Positions 1-6,290 of a stretch of DNA of 9,758 bases are shown one piece after another. Numbering within the stretch: the first letter of the stretch is position 1; every line of letters starts with the position of its first letter. The notes beneath the pieces are model-generated. The model ran no database searches and was not told the origin of the DNA. It saw only the letters and a list, made by a program, of their open reading frames with translations. Made by a program: the position numbers and the translations under genes. The DNA lies in contig JAUQZZ010000045.1 in assembly GCA_030586765.1 (NCBI GenBank), forward strand, positions 2,978 to 12,735. Reading direction: 5' to 3'. The stretch comes from Candidatus Brocadiales bacterium. GTDB taxonomy: Bacteria > Planctomycetota > Brocadiia > Brocadiales > Bathyanammoxibiaceae.

Positions 1-75
1 GCCTAAGAGTATAACATATGCGGCCCATACTATGCCCAGGCCAAGACCCAGGGCCTTTATGCTGAGCTTGTTCAT
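1..75 (-). CDS. N-terminus of a small membrane protein, possibly 'bacteriophage holin'-type annotation (partial)
   Basis: Reading leftward from the ATG at 75 gives 25 codons, MNKLSIKALGLGLGIVWAAY then VILLG, and the frame runs off the window edge. A GGAGG lies 10 nt upstream (86-90 on the complement), so the start is credible. Two or three charged residues are followed by an uninterrupted hydrophobic Gly/Leu/Val stretch, which reads as a membrane-spanning segment. The pattern 'M-x-LS-IKAL-x-L-x-x-G-x-x-W' recalls short membrane proteins that automated pipelines call bacteriophage holins in many bacterial genomes. That resemblance is from memory, and such proteins are not necessarily phage-derived. 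With two-thirds or more of the gene missing, only 'small membrane protein' is safe. It lies downstream of the leftward operon but is separated from it by about 220 bp with repeats, so it probably has its own promoter. Confidence 0.55.
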   Translation of the reverse strand, partial: MNKLSIKALGLGLGIVWAAYVILLG

Positions 76-153
76 GCGTTAAATGCCTCCAGTGATGTGT
101 AGCATGCAGTTACACCAAAGGTAGATTTGCGGTTTGTATGGTGTGGTTAAATG

Positions 154-192
154 CCACCCTCCCCTTTCCCCTCCCATCAAGGGAGGGGGGAA
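154..192. repeat. C/G-rich intergenic hairpin repeat
   Basis: CCCCTCCC (168-175) and GGGAGGGG (181-188) form a perfect 8-bp stem around the loop ATCAA. TT (166-167) can pair with AA (191-192) if GG is bulged. The flanking CCACCCTCCCCTTT run is part of the same unit. 'CCCTCCC-ATCAA-GGGAGGG' with an adjoining CACCCTC tract is a pattern I recognise as a dispersed intergenic repeat in many Gram-negative genomes. That is recollection, not a search. It could also act as a weak transcript-end structure, but no T-tract follows the stem on either strand. Confidence 0.6.
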
Positions 193-203
193 TTAAAAGT
201 GGG

Positions 204-229
204 TAGCGCAGGGCTTAAGCCCTGCGTTA
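204..229. repeat. Perfect 20-bp palindrome, REP-like or bidirectional terminator stem
   Basis: Positions 207-226 form an exact palindrome with half-site CGCAGGGCTT. Including one G-T pair, the pairing extends to 204-229, giving 13 paired positions per arm before loop formation. 'GCAGGGCTTAAGCCCTGC' blocks are common dispersed intergenic palindromes in some anaerobic bacterial genomes (recollection). On the minus strand the stem is followed after about 9 nt by TTTTAATT and lies about 65 nt past the stop codon of the leftward operon, so it may help end that transcript. Both roles are compatible. Confidence 0.6.
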
Positions 230-293
230 TTTACGTACATAGCCTTTTGCAGAGATCTCATTTAGTGCGCAGGCGCCTAAGCTACTATGACAA

Positions 294-524
294 TTACCCC
301 TCCAGATACCACAGCCTTTCTTCCTCATGGTAGCAAATCTTGAATACGCCGTTATCTTCCGTCCTGACCCTGAACCCCCTGAAACGTTTTCCCCATTTTT
401 CTTCAAGGGATGTGTCCAGGATTTCTTTTATCTTGAATTCCTTATCCCCTACGAAAAAACTTATTGGCCTTTCTTCTGCCTTATATCCTGAATAGGATTT
501 TACTCTGATGATGTTGTTTTTCAT
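294..524 (-). CDS. Uncharacterised 76-aa protein at the 3' end of the operon
   Basis: The start is well supported: AAGGAGG (531-537 on the complement) lies 6 nt before the ATG at 524. The protein is small, soluble and highly charged. It has no signal peptide, membrane segment or Cys motif. The pattern 'Y-SGYKAEERPISFFVGDKEFKIKEILD ... F-RVRTEDNGVFKICYHEEERLWYL' suggests an all-beta fold with alternating hydrophobic strands, and resembles small uncharacterised proteins in anaerobic bacteria that share the 'GYKA-ERP' and 'V--ILD' signatures. I know of no assigned function. The gene overlaps the radical SAM gene by 44 nt in another frame, so its translation is probably coupled to that gene. Its place at the end of the six-gene operon implies co-expression with the radical SAM enzyme and the flavodiiron protein, but no biochemical role follows from that. 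Confidence 0.8.
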   Translation of the reverse strand: MKNNIIRVKSYSGYKAEERPISFFVGDKEFKIKEILDTSLEEKWGKRFRGFRVRTEDNGVFKICYHEEERLWYLEG

Positions 525-1569
525 CTCTGGCCTCCTTTTCGCAGGATACTAAGGGGCTGAATCTCCCCGATATGCTGTAGCCGCAGCCTAGACACTTACC
601 GTCATCAAAATCATGCAGAGTAATATTATACACGAACCTTTCTATCAATAGTCTCTTGCATCTGGGACAGTAGGTGTTCTCCCCTGGATGGCCTGGCACG
701 TTGCCGATGTAGACATAATGCAAGCCCTCCTCAAGACCTATCTCCCTGGCCCTTTCTAGCCTTGAAATGGGCGTAGGCGAGAGGTGGGATAGGTGAAGAT
801 AGGGGTGAAAACGTGTGACATGCCAGGGTACGTCCTCTCCCAGGGATTTTTTTATCCAGGAGGCTATTCCCCTGAGCTCCTCTTCTGAGTCATTGAAGGT
901 AGGGATAATGTTGGTTACTACTTCTACGTGCATACCCCACTTATGAAGGGCGCGTTCTGTTACCGATAGGATGCCAAGGAAATCCTTTAGGTGGGCAATC
1001 TTGCGGTAGGTGTCTTTGGAGAAGCCCTTCACGTCCACGCGGAAGACATCCAGATAAGGGCCAAGGGTGTCCAGGGCCTCTTCTGTCATATAGCCATTGG
1101 TTACATAATTTGTATACAGGCCTTCCTTCTTAGCGAGCCTTGCACCCTCCAGGGTGTACTCAAACCAAAGGGTAGGTTCATTAAAGGTCCAGGATATTCC
1201 CAGGCAGTCCCTTGACTTGGCCATGCGTATAGCCTCTTCCGGAGAGACCTCTTCAGTAAGTTCAGGATAGAGGTCTACTTCTGCGTGGGCTATCTCCCAG
1301 TTCTGGCATCCCGGACAGAGGAAGTTGCATCCTAGACTACCCATAGAGAGCCACAAACTGCCAGGATAAAAGTGAAAGACAGGCTTCTTTTCTATAGGGT
1401 TTATAGACACAGAAGAGACTTTGGCGTAGATGAGGCTATAGAGTTTCCCTGCCCTATTAAGACGGGTGCGACAAAACCCCCTCTCACCCTCCGCTATCAG
1501 GCATCTCCTCTGACAGACCTCGCACCTAACCTTACCATTTAATCTTTGATATAAAAGGGCTTCCTTCAA
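481..1569 (-). CDS. Radical SAM enzyme of the AmmeMemoRadiSam / PflA-like family
   Basis: A 362-aa cytoplasmic enzyme with the radical SAM 4Fe-4S motif C81-NFL-C85-PG-C88, which binds the cluster that cleaves S-adenosylmethionine. N-terminal Cys residues (C16, C19, C23, C33) and C-terminal pairs (C301/C304, C326/C329, after 'GNVPGHPGENTY') are the extra metal-binding knuckles typical of the radical SAM member of the AmmeMemoRadiSam grouping, distinguishing it from simple glycyl-radical activases. The Memo and AMMECR1 partners are not in this window, nor is any glycyl-radical enzyme. The substrate is unknown. The start is TTG at 1569, overlapping the TGA of the flavodiiron gene (TTGA). AGAGGGG lies 8 nt upstream (1578-1584), and this start is needed to keep the N-terminal Cys cluster. 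Residues beyond about 337 form a charged tail past the usual family end, encoded by the ribosome-binding region and first codons of the next gene. Confidence 0.88.
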   Translation of the reverse strand: MKEALLYQRLNGKVRCEVCQRRCLIAEGERGFCRTRLNRAGKLYSLIYAKVSSVSINPIEKKPVFHFYPGSLWLSMGSLGCNFLCPGCQNWEIAHAEVDLYPELTEEVSPEEAIRMAKSRDCLGISWTFNEPTLWFEYTLEGARLAKKEGLYTNYVTNGYMTEEALDTLGPYLDVFRVDVKGFSKDTYRKIAHLKDFLGILSVTERALHKWGMHVEVVTNIIPTFNDSEEELRGIASWIKKSLGEDVPWHVTRFHPYLHLSHLSPTPISRLERAREIGLEEGLHYVYIGNVPGHPGENTYCPRCKRLLIERFVYNITLHDFDDGKCLGCGYSISGRFSPLVSCEKEARDEKQHHQSKILFRI

Positions 1570-2777
1570 GTCTGTATCCCCTCTTTTATTTCTACCTTTC
1601 TCAGGGACTGGGCAAACCTCTTGCCCAGTTCAAAGCATCTTGATAGTTCTTCCTCATCAGGCATATACTTGACCATGAGCCCAGGTTCCATTAGTTCGAT
1701 TCCAGCCTGCTTAAGGGCTGATTCTATTACCTTTACTGCACCGCCTCCCCATCCGTGGGAGCCAAATACGTAGGCCAGCTTCCCCCTGGGCCTCAAGCCC
1801 TTCAGACCCTCTATGAAGGGTGCCATAGCTGGTAGTACAGTGTTATTGACAGTAGAGCAACCCACTACCATACCCCTGGCCTCCAAGACCTCTTTAAATA
1901 CGTCACTAAGGTCGGAAGCAGAGAGTTGATAAACCTTCACCTCCATACCCTGGCTCTGGACGCCCTGGGCAATGGCCCTGGCCATCCTTGCCGTGCTTTC
2001 CCACATAGTTTCGTATATCACCAGTGTTCTTTCCGCCGCCTCTCCCCTGGCCCACTGCAGGTATCTCTCAAAGACCCTGTTAGTATCCCTTCTCCAGATA
2101 ACGCCGTGACTAGGGGCAATCATCTTGATAGGTATGCCCGATTTCTGTATCTCTTCGATTTTCCTTATGATAAGACTGCAGAAGGGATACAGGGTGTTGG
2201 CGAAATACTTAGTCGACTCTTCCCATACGATGCTTTGGTCAACCTCATCTTCGAATCTCTGAGAAGAGGCTATGTGCTGCCCGAAGGCGTCGTTGGAAAG
2301 GAGCAGGAAGTCTTCTTTAACGTAGGTGAACATATTGTCGGGCCAGTGCATCATGGGTGCCTCTATAAACCTTAGGGTCTTCCTGCCCAGGGAGATCTCG
2401 TCACCTGTCTTAACGGTGATGAAATCCCAGTTAGGAGAGTACATCCTTGAGAGGATATCTTTTCCCTTGGCAGTGCAGAACACCTTGGCCTGGGGCACTA
2501 TCTTCATAAGCCTGGGAAGGGCGCCTGAGTGGTCGGGTTCAGAATGGTTAGCTATCACATAACTAATCTTTTCAGGGGGTATGAGTTCTTTTATTCTTTC
2601 AAGCATTTCCTCCCCAAATGGTTCGTATACCCCGTCTACCAGGGCAATCTTTTCATCCAGGATTAGATAGGAGTTATAGCTGGTCCCGTGGTGGGTGGAG
2701 TAGGTGTTATGGTATATCCTCAGGTTCCAATCTACAGCGCCTACCCAGTATACCCCCTCAATAATCTCTAGCTTCAT
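1566..2777 (-). CDS. fprA: FprA-family flavodiiron protein (A-type flavoprotein, O2/NO reductase)
   Basis: This 403-aa cytoplasmic protein has the class A flavodiiron layout. The N-terminal metallo-beta-lactamase-like domain carries all expected diiron ligands: H78-x-E80-x-D82-H83 (NHSEPDHSG), H144 (MMHWPDNM), D163 (SNDAFGQ) and H224 (APSHGVIW). From about residue 252 a flavodoxin domain begins with the FMN phosphate loop TMWESTARMA. Family members reduce O2 to water and/or NO to N2O, protecting anaerobes. Which one is preferred cannot be read from sequence. There is no C-terminal rubredoxin or flavin reductase extension, and no rubredoxin gene is adjacent, so the electron donor must be encoded elsewhere. 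The ATG at 2777 is preceded by only a weak AAAGG. It follows the permease stop after 17 nt and its TGA overlaps the next start, placing it mid-operon. Confidence 0.95.
   Translation of the reverse strand: MKLEIIEGVYWVGAVDWNLRIYHNTYSTHHGTSYNSYLILDEKIALVDGVYEPFGEEMLERIKELIPPEKISYVIANHSEPDHSGALPRLMKIVPQAKVFCTAKGKDILSRMYSPNWDFITVKTGDEISLGRKTLRFIEAPMMHWPDNMFTYVKEDFLLLSNDAFGQHIASSQRFEDEVDQSIVWEESTKYFANTLYPFCSLIIRKIEEIQKSGIPIKMIAPSHGVIWRRDTNRVFERYLQWARGEAAERTLVIYETMWESTARMARAIAQGVQSQGMEVKVYQLSASDLSDVFKEVLEARGMVVGCSTVNNTVLPAMAPFIEGLKGLRPRGKLAYVFGSHGWGGGAVKVIESALKQAGIELMEPGLMVKYMPDEEELSRCFELGKRFAQSLRKVEIKEGIQT
1578..1584 (-). promoter_or_regulatory. Ribosome binding site deciding the TTG start of the radical SAM gene
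   Basis: On the minus strand this reads AGAGGGG, 8 nt upstream of the TTG at 1569. There is no ATG or GTG between it and the conserved N-terminal Cys motif, so the TTG that overlaps the preceding TGA is the only start that gives a full-length family member. The site lies within the last codons of the flavodiiron gene, which favours coupled translation. Confidence 0.65.
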
Positions 2778-2794
2778 AATTTTGGCCTTTCTTT

Positions 2795-4027
2795 TTACTC
2801 ATACCTTAGGGCATCAATAGGATTGAGCCTGGAGGCCTGGTTGGCAGGATAGAGCCCAAAGACCACCCCTACCAGTACGGAGAAGCTGAAGGCAACGAGA
2901 ATCATCAGGGGTGAGATGAGCACTGGCCATCGGCCTATAAGGGATAGGAGTTGAGAACCTCCCACCCCTAGTGCTAGCCCGATAAGGCCTCCAATGCAAC
3001 TCAACACTACAGATTCAACAAGGAACTGTACCAGTATATCCCGCCTCTTGGCCCCTACAGCCATGCGGATGCCCACCTCCCTGGTCCTTTCGCTGACGGA
3101 GACCAGCATTATATTCATTATCCCTATGCCACCCACTACGAGAGATACAGAGGCGATACTGCCCAGGAGGTAGGTAAGGATCTTCCCTGTAGCCTCTCTG
3201 AAGGCAGCTATATCCCTAAGATTCATGATAATGAAGTCATCGGCCTGGTCCTTTGTTATATTGTGACGCTGTCTAAGGAGTTCTTTTATCTGCTCCTCAG
3301 CCTCGGGGATGGCCTCATTGCTGGTAGCTGAGGCGTAGATGATGCTTACGTAACCAGGGAGCACCGAGCCCATTATCTTCCATTCCGCAGTGGTGAAGGG
3401 GATAAATATCTGGTCGTCCTGGTCCCTTTCACCACCAGCAATGGCCCCCCTGGATTCCATCACCCCAATTACCCTGAAGGGCACCTTTTTTATAATGACT
3501 GTCTTACCCAGGGGGTTTTCACCCAGAAATAGACTCTCAGCTACCTTTTGTCCCAGGACGCATACCGTGGTAGCCCTTTCCGTATCCCTATCGGTGAAGA
3601 AGGTGCCGCTGGACAGGGTCCAGTTCCTTATTAGCCTATATTCAGGGGTTACCCCGGTTATGACCGTATTCCAGTTTTGATTGCCGTATACGACCTGGTT
3701 GGTCTCCCTTTTACCATAAGAGACGAGGGCTACCGAAAGGCACTCCCTCTGGATAGCCCTGGCATCCTCTATGGTCAAGGTAAAGGCGGTGCCTGTGCCA
3801 AAGCGTGCCCCTCCAGTGGTGGTGCTTCCTGCGAAGACAAAGAGCATGTTACTGCCTAATCCCTCAATCTGGGCCTTTACCAGGGCCCTTGCCCCCTGGC
3901 CCATGCTCACCATGGCAATTACTGAGCCGACACCAATAGTCACCCCCAGCATGGTGAGGGCAGAGCGCAATTTGTGTTGCCTCAGGGTGCGTAGGGCCGT
4001 GCGGACTATCTCTAGGGATAGCTTCAT
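2795..4027 (-). CDS. MacB-like ABC transporter permease (FtsX/MacB family)
   Basis: A 410-aa inner-membrane protein with the four-helix MacB/FtsX topology. One transmembrane helix near residues 20-43 follows the typical 'LRQHKLRSALTMLGV-IGV' start. A large periplasmic domain (about 50-280) follows, then three helices near 283-309, 331-361 and 370-393. The family motif SERTREVGIRMAVGAKRRDI (about 312-331) and the ending 'GLYPANQASRLNPIDALRYE' are clear. It lacks the fused ATPase of E. coli MacB and uses the separate ATPase upstream. These systems are mechanotransmission pumps that drive export from the periplasm through an adaptor and an outer-membrane channel. AGGAGGT lies about 5 nt before the ATG at 4027, which overlaps the ATPase stop as ATGA. 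The substrate (macrolide, peptide, siderophore or lipid) is not predictable. Confidence 0.93.
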   Translation of the reverse strand: MKLSLEIVRTALRTLRQHKLRSALTMLGVTIGVGSVIAMVSMGQGARALVKAQIEGLGSNMLFVFAGSTTTGGARFGTGTAFTLTIEDARAIQRECLSVALVSYGKRETNQVVYGNQNWNTVITGVTPEYRLIRNWTLSSGTFFTDRDTERATTVCVLGQKVAESLFLGENPLGKTVIIKKVPFRVIGVMESRGAIAGGERDQDDQIFIPFTTAEWKIMGSVLPGYVSIIYASATSNEAIPEAEEQIKELLRQRHNITKDQADDFIIMNLRDIAAFREATGKILTYLLGSIASVSLVVGGIGIMNIMLVSVSERTREVGIRMAVGAKRRDILVQFLVESVVLSCIGGLIGLALGVGGSQLLSLIGRWPVLISPLMILVAFSFSVLVGVVFGLYPANQASRLNPIDALRYE

Positions 4028-4743
4028 ACCACACCTCCTTCCCTGAGGCTCAGGGTCGCCTCAGTATCCTCAGTTACCTTTCCATCCCTGAAGACTATCC
4101 TCCTCCTGGCGTACTGGGCTATGTCGCTCTCGTGGGTAATCAGGATGATAGTGATACCTCGCTTGTTTAGTTCCTTAAATATCTTCATGACCTCAGCGGC
4201 ATTCATACTATCCAGGTTACCCGTAGGCTCATCTGCCAGGATAAGGGAGGGTTCATTTATGATAGCCCTGGCAATAGCTACACGCTGTTGCTCTCCTCCA
4301 GAAAGTCTGCTGGGGGTGTAGTATTCCCTGCCCTTTAGACCCATGGACCAGAGGACTGACATGGCCTTCTCTCTCCTGGTCTTATATAAAACACCGCTGT
4401 AGAGGAGGGGCAACTCTACATTTTCCAGGGCAGTGGAGCGCGGCAGGAGGTTGAAACTTTGGAAGACAAATCCTACCTTCTTGTTCCGTATCTCTGCCAA
4501 TTCGTTACTATTAAGAGAGGAGACCTTCTGACCATCGAGGATGTATTCGCCGCTGGTGGGCCCATCCAAACAACCCAGTATATTCATAAAGGTAGATTTT
4601 CCTGCCCCTGAAGGCCCCATGACTGCAAGAAATTCCCCGACCGCTACCTTTAAAGAGACCCCCCTGAGGGCATGGACCTCCACCTCTCCCATACGGTAGA
4701 CCTTGGAGATATCCTTTACTACTATAAGTTCCTTCTTAGGCAT
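4024..4743 (-). CDS. MacB/LolD-like ABC transporter ATP-binding protein
   Basis: This 239-aa cytoplasmic ATPase powers the adjacent permease. It shows Walker A GPSGAGKST (43-51), the Q-loop at Q95 (GFVFQSFNLL), the signature LSGGEQQRVAIARA (147-160), Walker B LILADEPTGNLD (167-178) and the switch His at H204 (ITHES). 'VHALRGVSL' and 'ADEPTGNLDS' are typical of the MacB/LolD/FtsE branch. The length fits a stand-alone domain. Its ATG at 4743 directly abuts the adaptor stop (TAAATG), with AGGAGG 9 nt upstream inside the adaptor gene (4753-4758 on the complement), so translation is coupled on both sides. Confidence 0.94.
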   Translation of the reverse strand: MPKKELIVVKDISKVYRMGEVEVHALRGVSLKVAVGEFLAVMGPSGAGKSTFMNILGCLDGPTSGEYILDGQKVSSLNSNELAEIRNKKVGFVFQSFNLLPRSTALENVELPLLYSGVLYKTRREKAMSVLWSMGLKGREYYTPSRLSGGEQQRVAIARAIINEPSLILADEPTGNLDSMNAAEVMKIFKELNKRGITIILITHESDIAQYARRRIVFRDGKVTEDTEATLSLREGGVV

Positions 4744-5988
4744 TTAGTAGAGCCTCCTGGGCATGGTGGGTTCCTTTGCCTTGGTTGTCATCCCCACAAC
4801 CACCTTATCCCCTTCCTTTATATCTCCCTGGATAAGCTCCGTGAAGTTCTCATCGGAGATGCCCAACTCCACCGGCACAGCCTTCAGCTTTCCCCCACCT
4901 GCCAGGGTGTATAACACCTGTTTTTCAGGGCCCCTTTTCTCCCCTGGAGGCTGGCTTATGGAGGCGTTTTTCTTCTCTTTTTCTGGTGAGGGTGGCCTGA
5001 AACGTAAGGCTGCATTGGGTATCTTTATGCTGTCTTTACTCTCGGCTACTGTAATGGTAGCGTTAGCGGTCATACCGGGCTTTAGTTTCAACTCGCTGTT
5101 ATCTACCCCGATGACCACGTCATAGGTTACCACATTCTGGGTCACCTTGGGAGAGCTTCGTACCCCCACCACTTCAGCATTAAAAACCTCCCTGGGGTAG
5201 GCATTGACGTAGAAGGTGGCAGGCTGTCCTAGTCTTACCCTACCTACATCTGCCTCATTAACGTCCAGATGGGCCTCCATCTCTGTGAGGTCGCGTGCTA
5301 TAAGAAAAAGGGTGGGCGTTTGGAAGGTAGCGGCTACAGTTTGTCCTACGTCCACATTCCTGGAGAGCACGAGGCCATCTACAGGGGAATATATAGAGGT
5401 GTAGCTGAGGTCGAGTTCTGCCGTTTCTAGAGAGGCCTTTGCCTGCTCTAGTTCCGCCTGGGATAGTTCATGTCTTGCCTTGGCCGCCTCTTGCTCTGCC
5501 AGGGCCAGTTGGTAGTTGGTCAGTGCAACGTCCCTCTCCTCTTGGGTGACTGCGCCGTCCTTTAGGAGGGTCTCGTAGCGCTGGTAGGTCCTCTTGGTAT
5601 CTTTCACCTTTACCTCGGCCTTGGTCACGTCTGCGGCGGCATTAGAGACCTTTGCCTCGGCAATTTCCAGGTTTGCCTTGGCCGCATTTACCTTGCTAAT
5701 AAAAGGGGCGGGGTCTATCTTGGCTATTAACTGTCCTTCTTTTACTACAGATTCCGCCCCTGCATAGACCTCCTTGATGGTGCCAGAGACCTGGCTACCC
5801 ACTTGCACCGTTAATAAGGGGTGGAGGGTGCCACTGGCGGTAACTACCGCTGTTATATTCCCCCGCTCCACCGGAGCGATGCGATATTCTACAGGGGGTT
5901 TTCTCAGCTTGAGGAAGCTCAATGTGCCCGCAGTAGCTGCAATGGGAATGGCTATAGCCAGAACGATGATAATCCATTTAGACTTCAT
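4744..5988 (-). CDS. MacA-like periplasmic adaptor (membrane fusion protein)
   Basis: This 414-aa protein is anchored by one N-terminal membrane helix (about 5-26, after MKSK) with the rest periplasmic. The first lipoyl half is near 60-93 ('VQVGSQVSGTIKEVYAGAES-VVKEGQLIAKID'). An Ala/Glu/Lys-rich alpha-helical hairpin spans about 95-192, and the second lipoyl half is at about 195-220 ('SPVDGLVLSRNVDVGQTV'). The beta-barrel and membrane-proximal domains end with 'IKEGDKVVVGM'. It should link the MacB-like pump to a TolC-type channel, and no TolC-like gene is in this window. Residues about 331-357 are a charged Pro/Lys/Glu-rich insertion, probably a disordered loop. As first gene of the leftward operon it has a GGGAGG 12 nt upstream of the ATG at 5988, a longer spacing than usual. 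Confidence 0.93.
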   Translation of the reverse strand: MKSKWIIIVLAIAIPIAATAGTLSFLKLRKPPVEYRIAPVERGNITAVVTASGTLHPLLTVQVGSQVSGTIKEVYAGAESVVKEGQLIAKIDPAPFISKVNAAKANLEIAEAKVSNAAADVTKAEVKVKDTKRTYQRYETLLKDGAVTQEERDVALTNYQLALAEQEAAKARHELSQAELEQAKASLETAELDLSYTSIYSPVDGLVLSRNVDVGQTVAATFQTPTLFLIARDLTEMEAHLDVNEADVGRVRLGQPATFYVNAYPREVFNAEVVGVRSSPKVTQNVVTYDVVIGVDNSELKLKPGMTANATITVAESKDSIKIPNAALRFRPPSPEKEKKNASISQPPGEKRGPEKQVLYTLAGGGKLKAVPVELGISDENFTELIQGDIKEGDKVVVGMTTKAKEPTMPRRLY

Positions 5989-5990
5989 AA

Positions 5991-6000
5991 CTTGCGCAAG
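5991..6000. promoter_or_regulatory. 10-bp palindrome between the ribosome binding site and the adaptor start
   Basis: CTTGCGCAAG is an exact palindrome filling the gap between GGGAGG (6001-6006 on the complement) and the ATG at 5988. In RNA it could form only a very short hairpin, which would shorten the effective 12-nt spacer. As DNA it could be a repressor half-site or chance. Confidence 0.3.
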
Positions 6001-6044
6001 CCTCCCTCTAAGGAGATAGAAAGAGGTCTTTTACCTACCACTCT

Positions 6045-6072
6045 ATTTTACAATCTGCAAGGTTATTTTAAA
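6045..6072 (-). promoter_or_regulatory. Possible sigma-70 promoter of the leftward operon
   Basis: On the minus strand TTTAAA (6067-6072, 4/6 to the -35 consensus) is followed after 16 bp by TAAAAT (6045-6050, 5/6 to the -10 consensus). This would start transcription near 6038, leaving a leader of about 50 nt before the adaptor ATG. The surrounding AT-richness could produce such matches by chance. Confidence 0.35.
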
Positions 6073-6098
6073 AGAATATTAGGGTGCAAAGAATAGAC

Positions 6099-6129
6099 TT
6101 GACTTTAAGGCGATTAATTTAGAGATTAT
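6099..6129 (+). promoter_or_regulatory. Possible promoter of the ABM gene and its structured leader
   Basis: TTGACT (6099-6104, 5/6) precedes GATTAT (6124-6129, 4/6) with a long 19-bp spacer. The 11-mer ACTTGACTTTA (6097-6107) recurs exactly at 8709-8719, at the -35 box of a much better promoter. The predicted start near 6136 coincides with the first base of the structured element at 6138. The spacer length makes this a weak call. Confidence 0.3.
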
Positions 6130-6137
6130 TAGGGAAA

Positions 6138-6226
6138 GGCCTCTGAAAAGTGCCGGAGTTCCATGCCAGAGGTTCGCGCTTTGGCATGACCTCACCTATC
6201 CAGGCAGAGGGACTTTTGTAGAGGTC
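6138..6226 (+). ncRNA. Candidate structured 5' leader element (unassigned)
   Basis: GGCCTCT (6138-6144) pairs with AGAGGTC (6220-6226) with one G-U. After a small internal bulge AAAAGT (6146-6151) pairs with ACTTTT (6212-6217), and GCC (6152-6154) can pair with GGC (6203-6205). Inside, CATGCCA (6162-6168) and TGGCATG (6182-6188) form a perfect 7-bp hairpin with a 13-nt loop. GAGGT (6169-6173) can instead pair with ACCTC (6189-6193), which excludes that hairpin. The element ends 64 nt before the ABM start codon. I checked it by eye against cobalamin, TPP, SAM, glycine, c-di-GMP and fluoride riboswitch cores and saw none. It could equally be a small inverted-repeat element without RNA function. 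Confidence 0.35.
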
Positions 6227-6290
6227 TCGGGAACTAGATTTTAGAAAGGACTCTTATAAAAAACTTATTCTAAGAAAGGAGAAGAGACAG

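Larger units (their letters stand above)
5989..6290. other. Divergent intergenic region (302 bp)
   Basis: No protein-coding gene is supported here. From left to right it holds the adaptor ribosome binding site and short palindrome (5991-6006), a possible leftward promoter (6045-6072), a possible rightward promoter (6099-6129), a long imperfect inverted repeat with inner stems (6138-6226), and an AT-rich stretch ending in the AAAGGAG (6275-6281) of the ABM gene. It is the only gap of this size in the window and the likely control region for both transcription units. Confidence 0.75.

Noticed and set aside
151..333. 60-codon plus-strand frame beginning 'MPPSPFPSHQGRGELK'
   Set aside because: It is the typical false translation of the C/G-rich intergenic hairpin repeat and runs into the 3' end of the opposite-strand 76-aa gene.
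1926..2375. 149-codon open frame on the plus strand opposite the flavodiiron gene
   Set aside because: It is antisense to a gene with every diiron ligand in place, has no family motif or ribosome binding site, and reads as an out-of-frame shadow.
6169..6181. GGTTCG resembling a tRNA T-loop inside the structured element
   Set aside because: The surrounding stems do not fold into an acceptor, D-arm and anticodon arrangement, and there is no proper acceptor stem spacing.
6138..6226. MITE-like element with the flanking GGGAA direct repeat (6132-6136 and 6229-6233)
   Set aside because: The terminal repeats are imperfect, the 5-bp repeat is not immediately adjacent on the right side, and one copy cannot establish mobility. 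It is kept only as an alternative to the leader-RNA idea.
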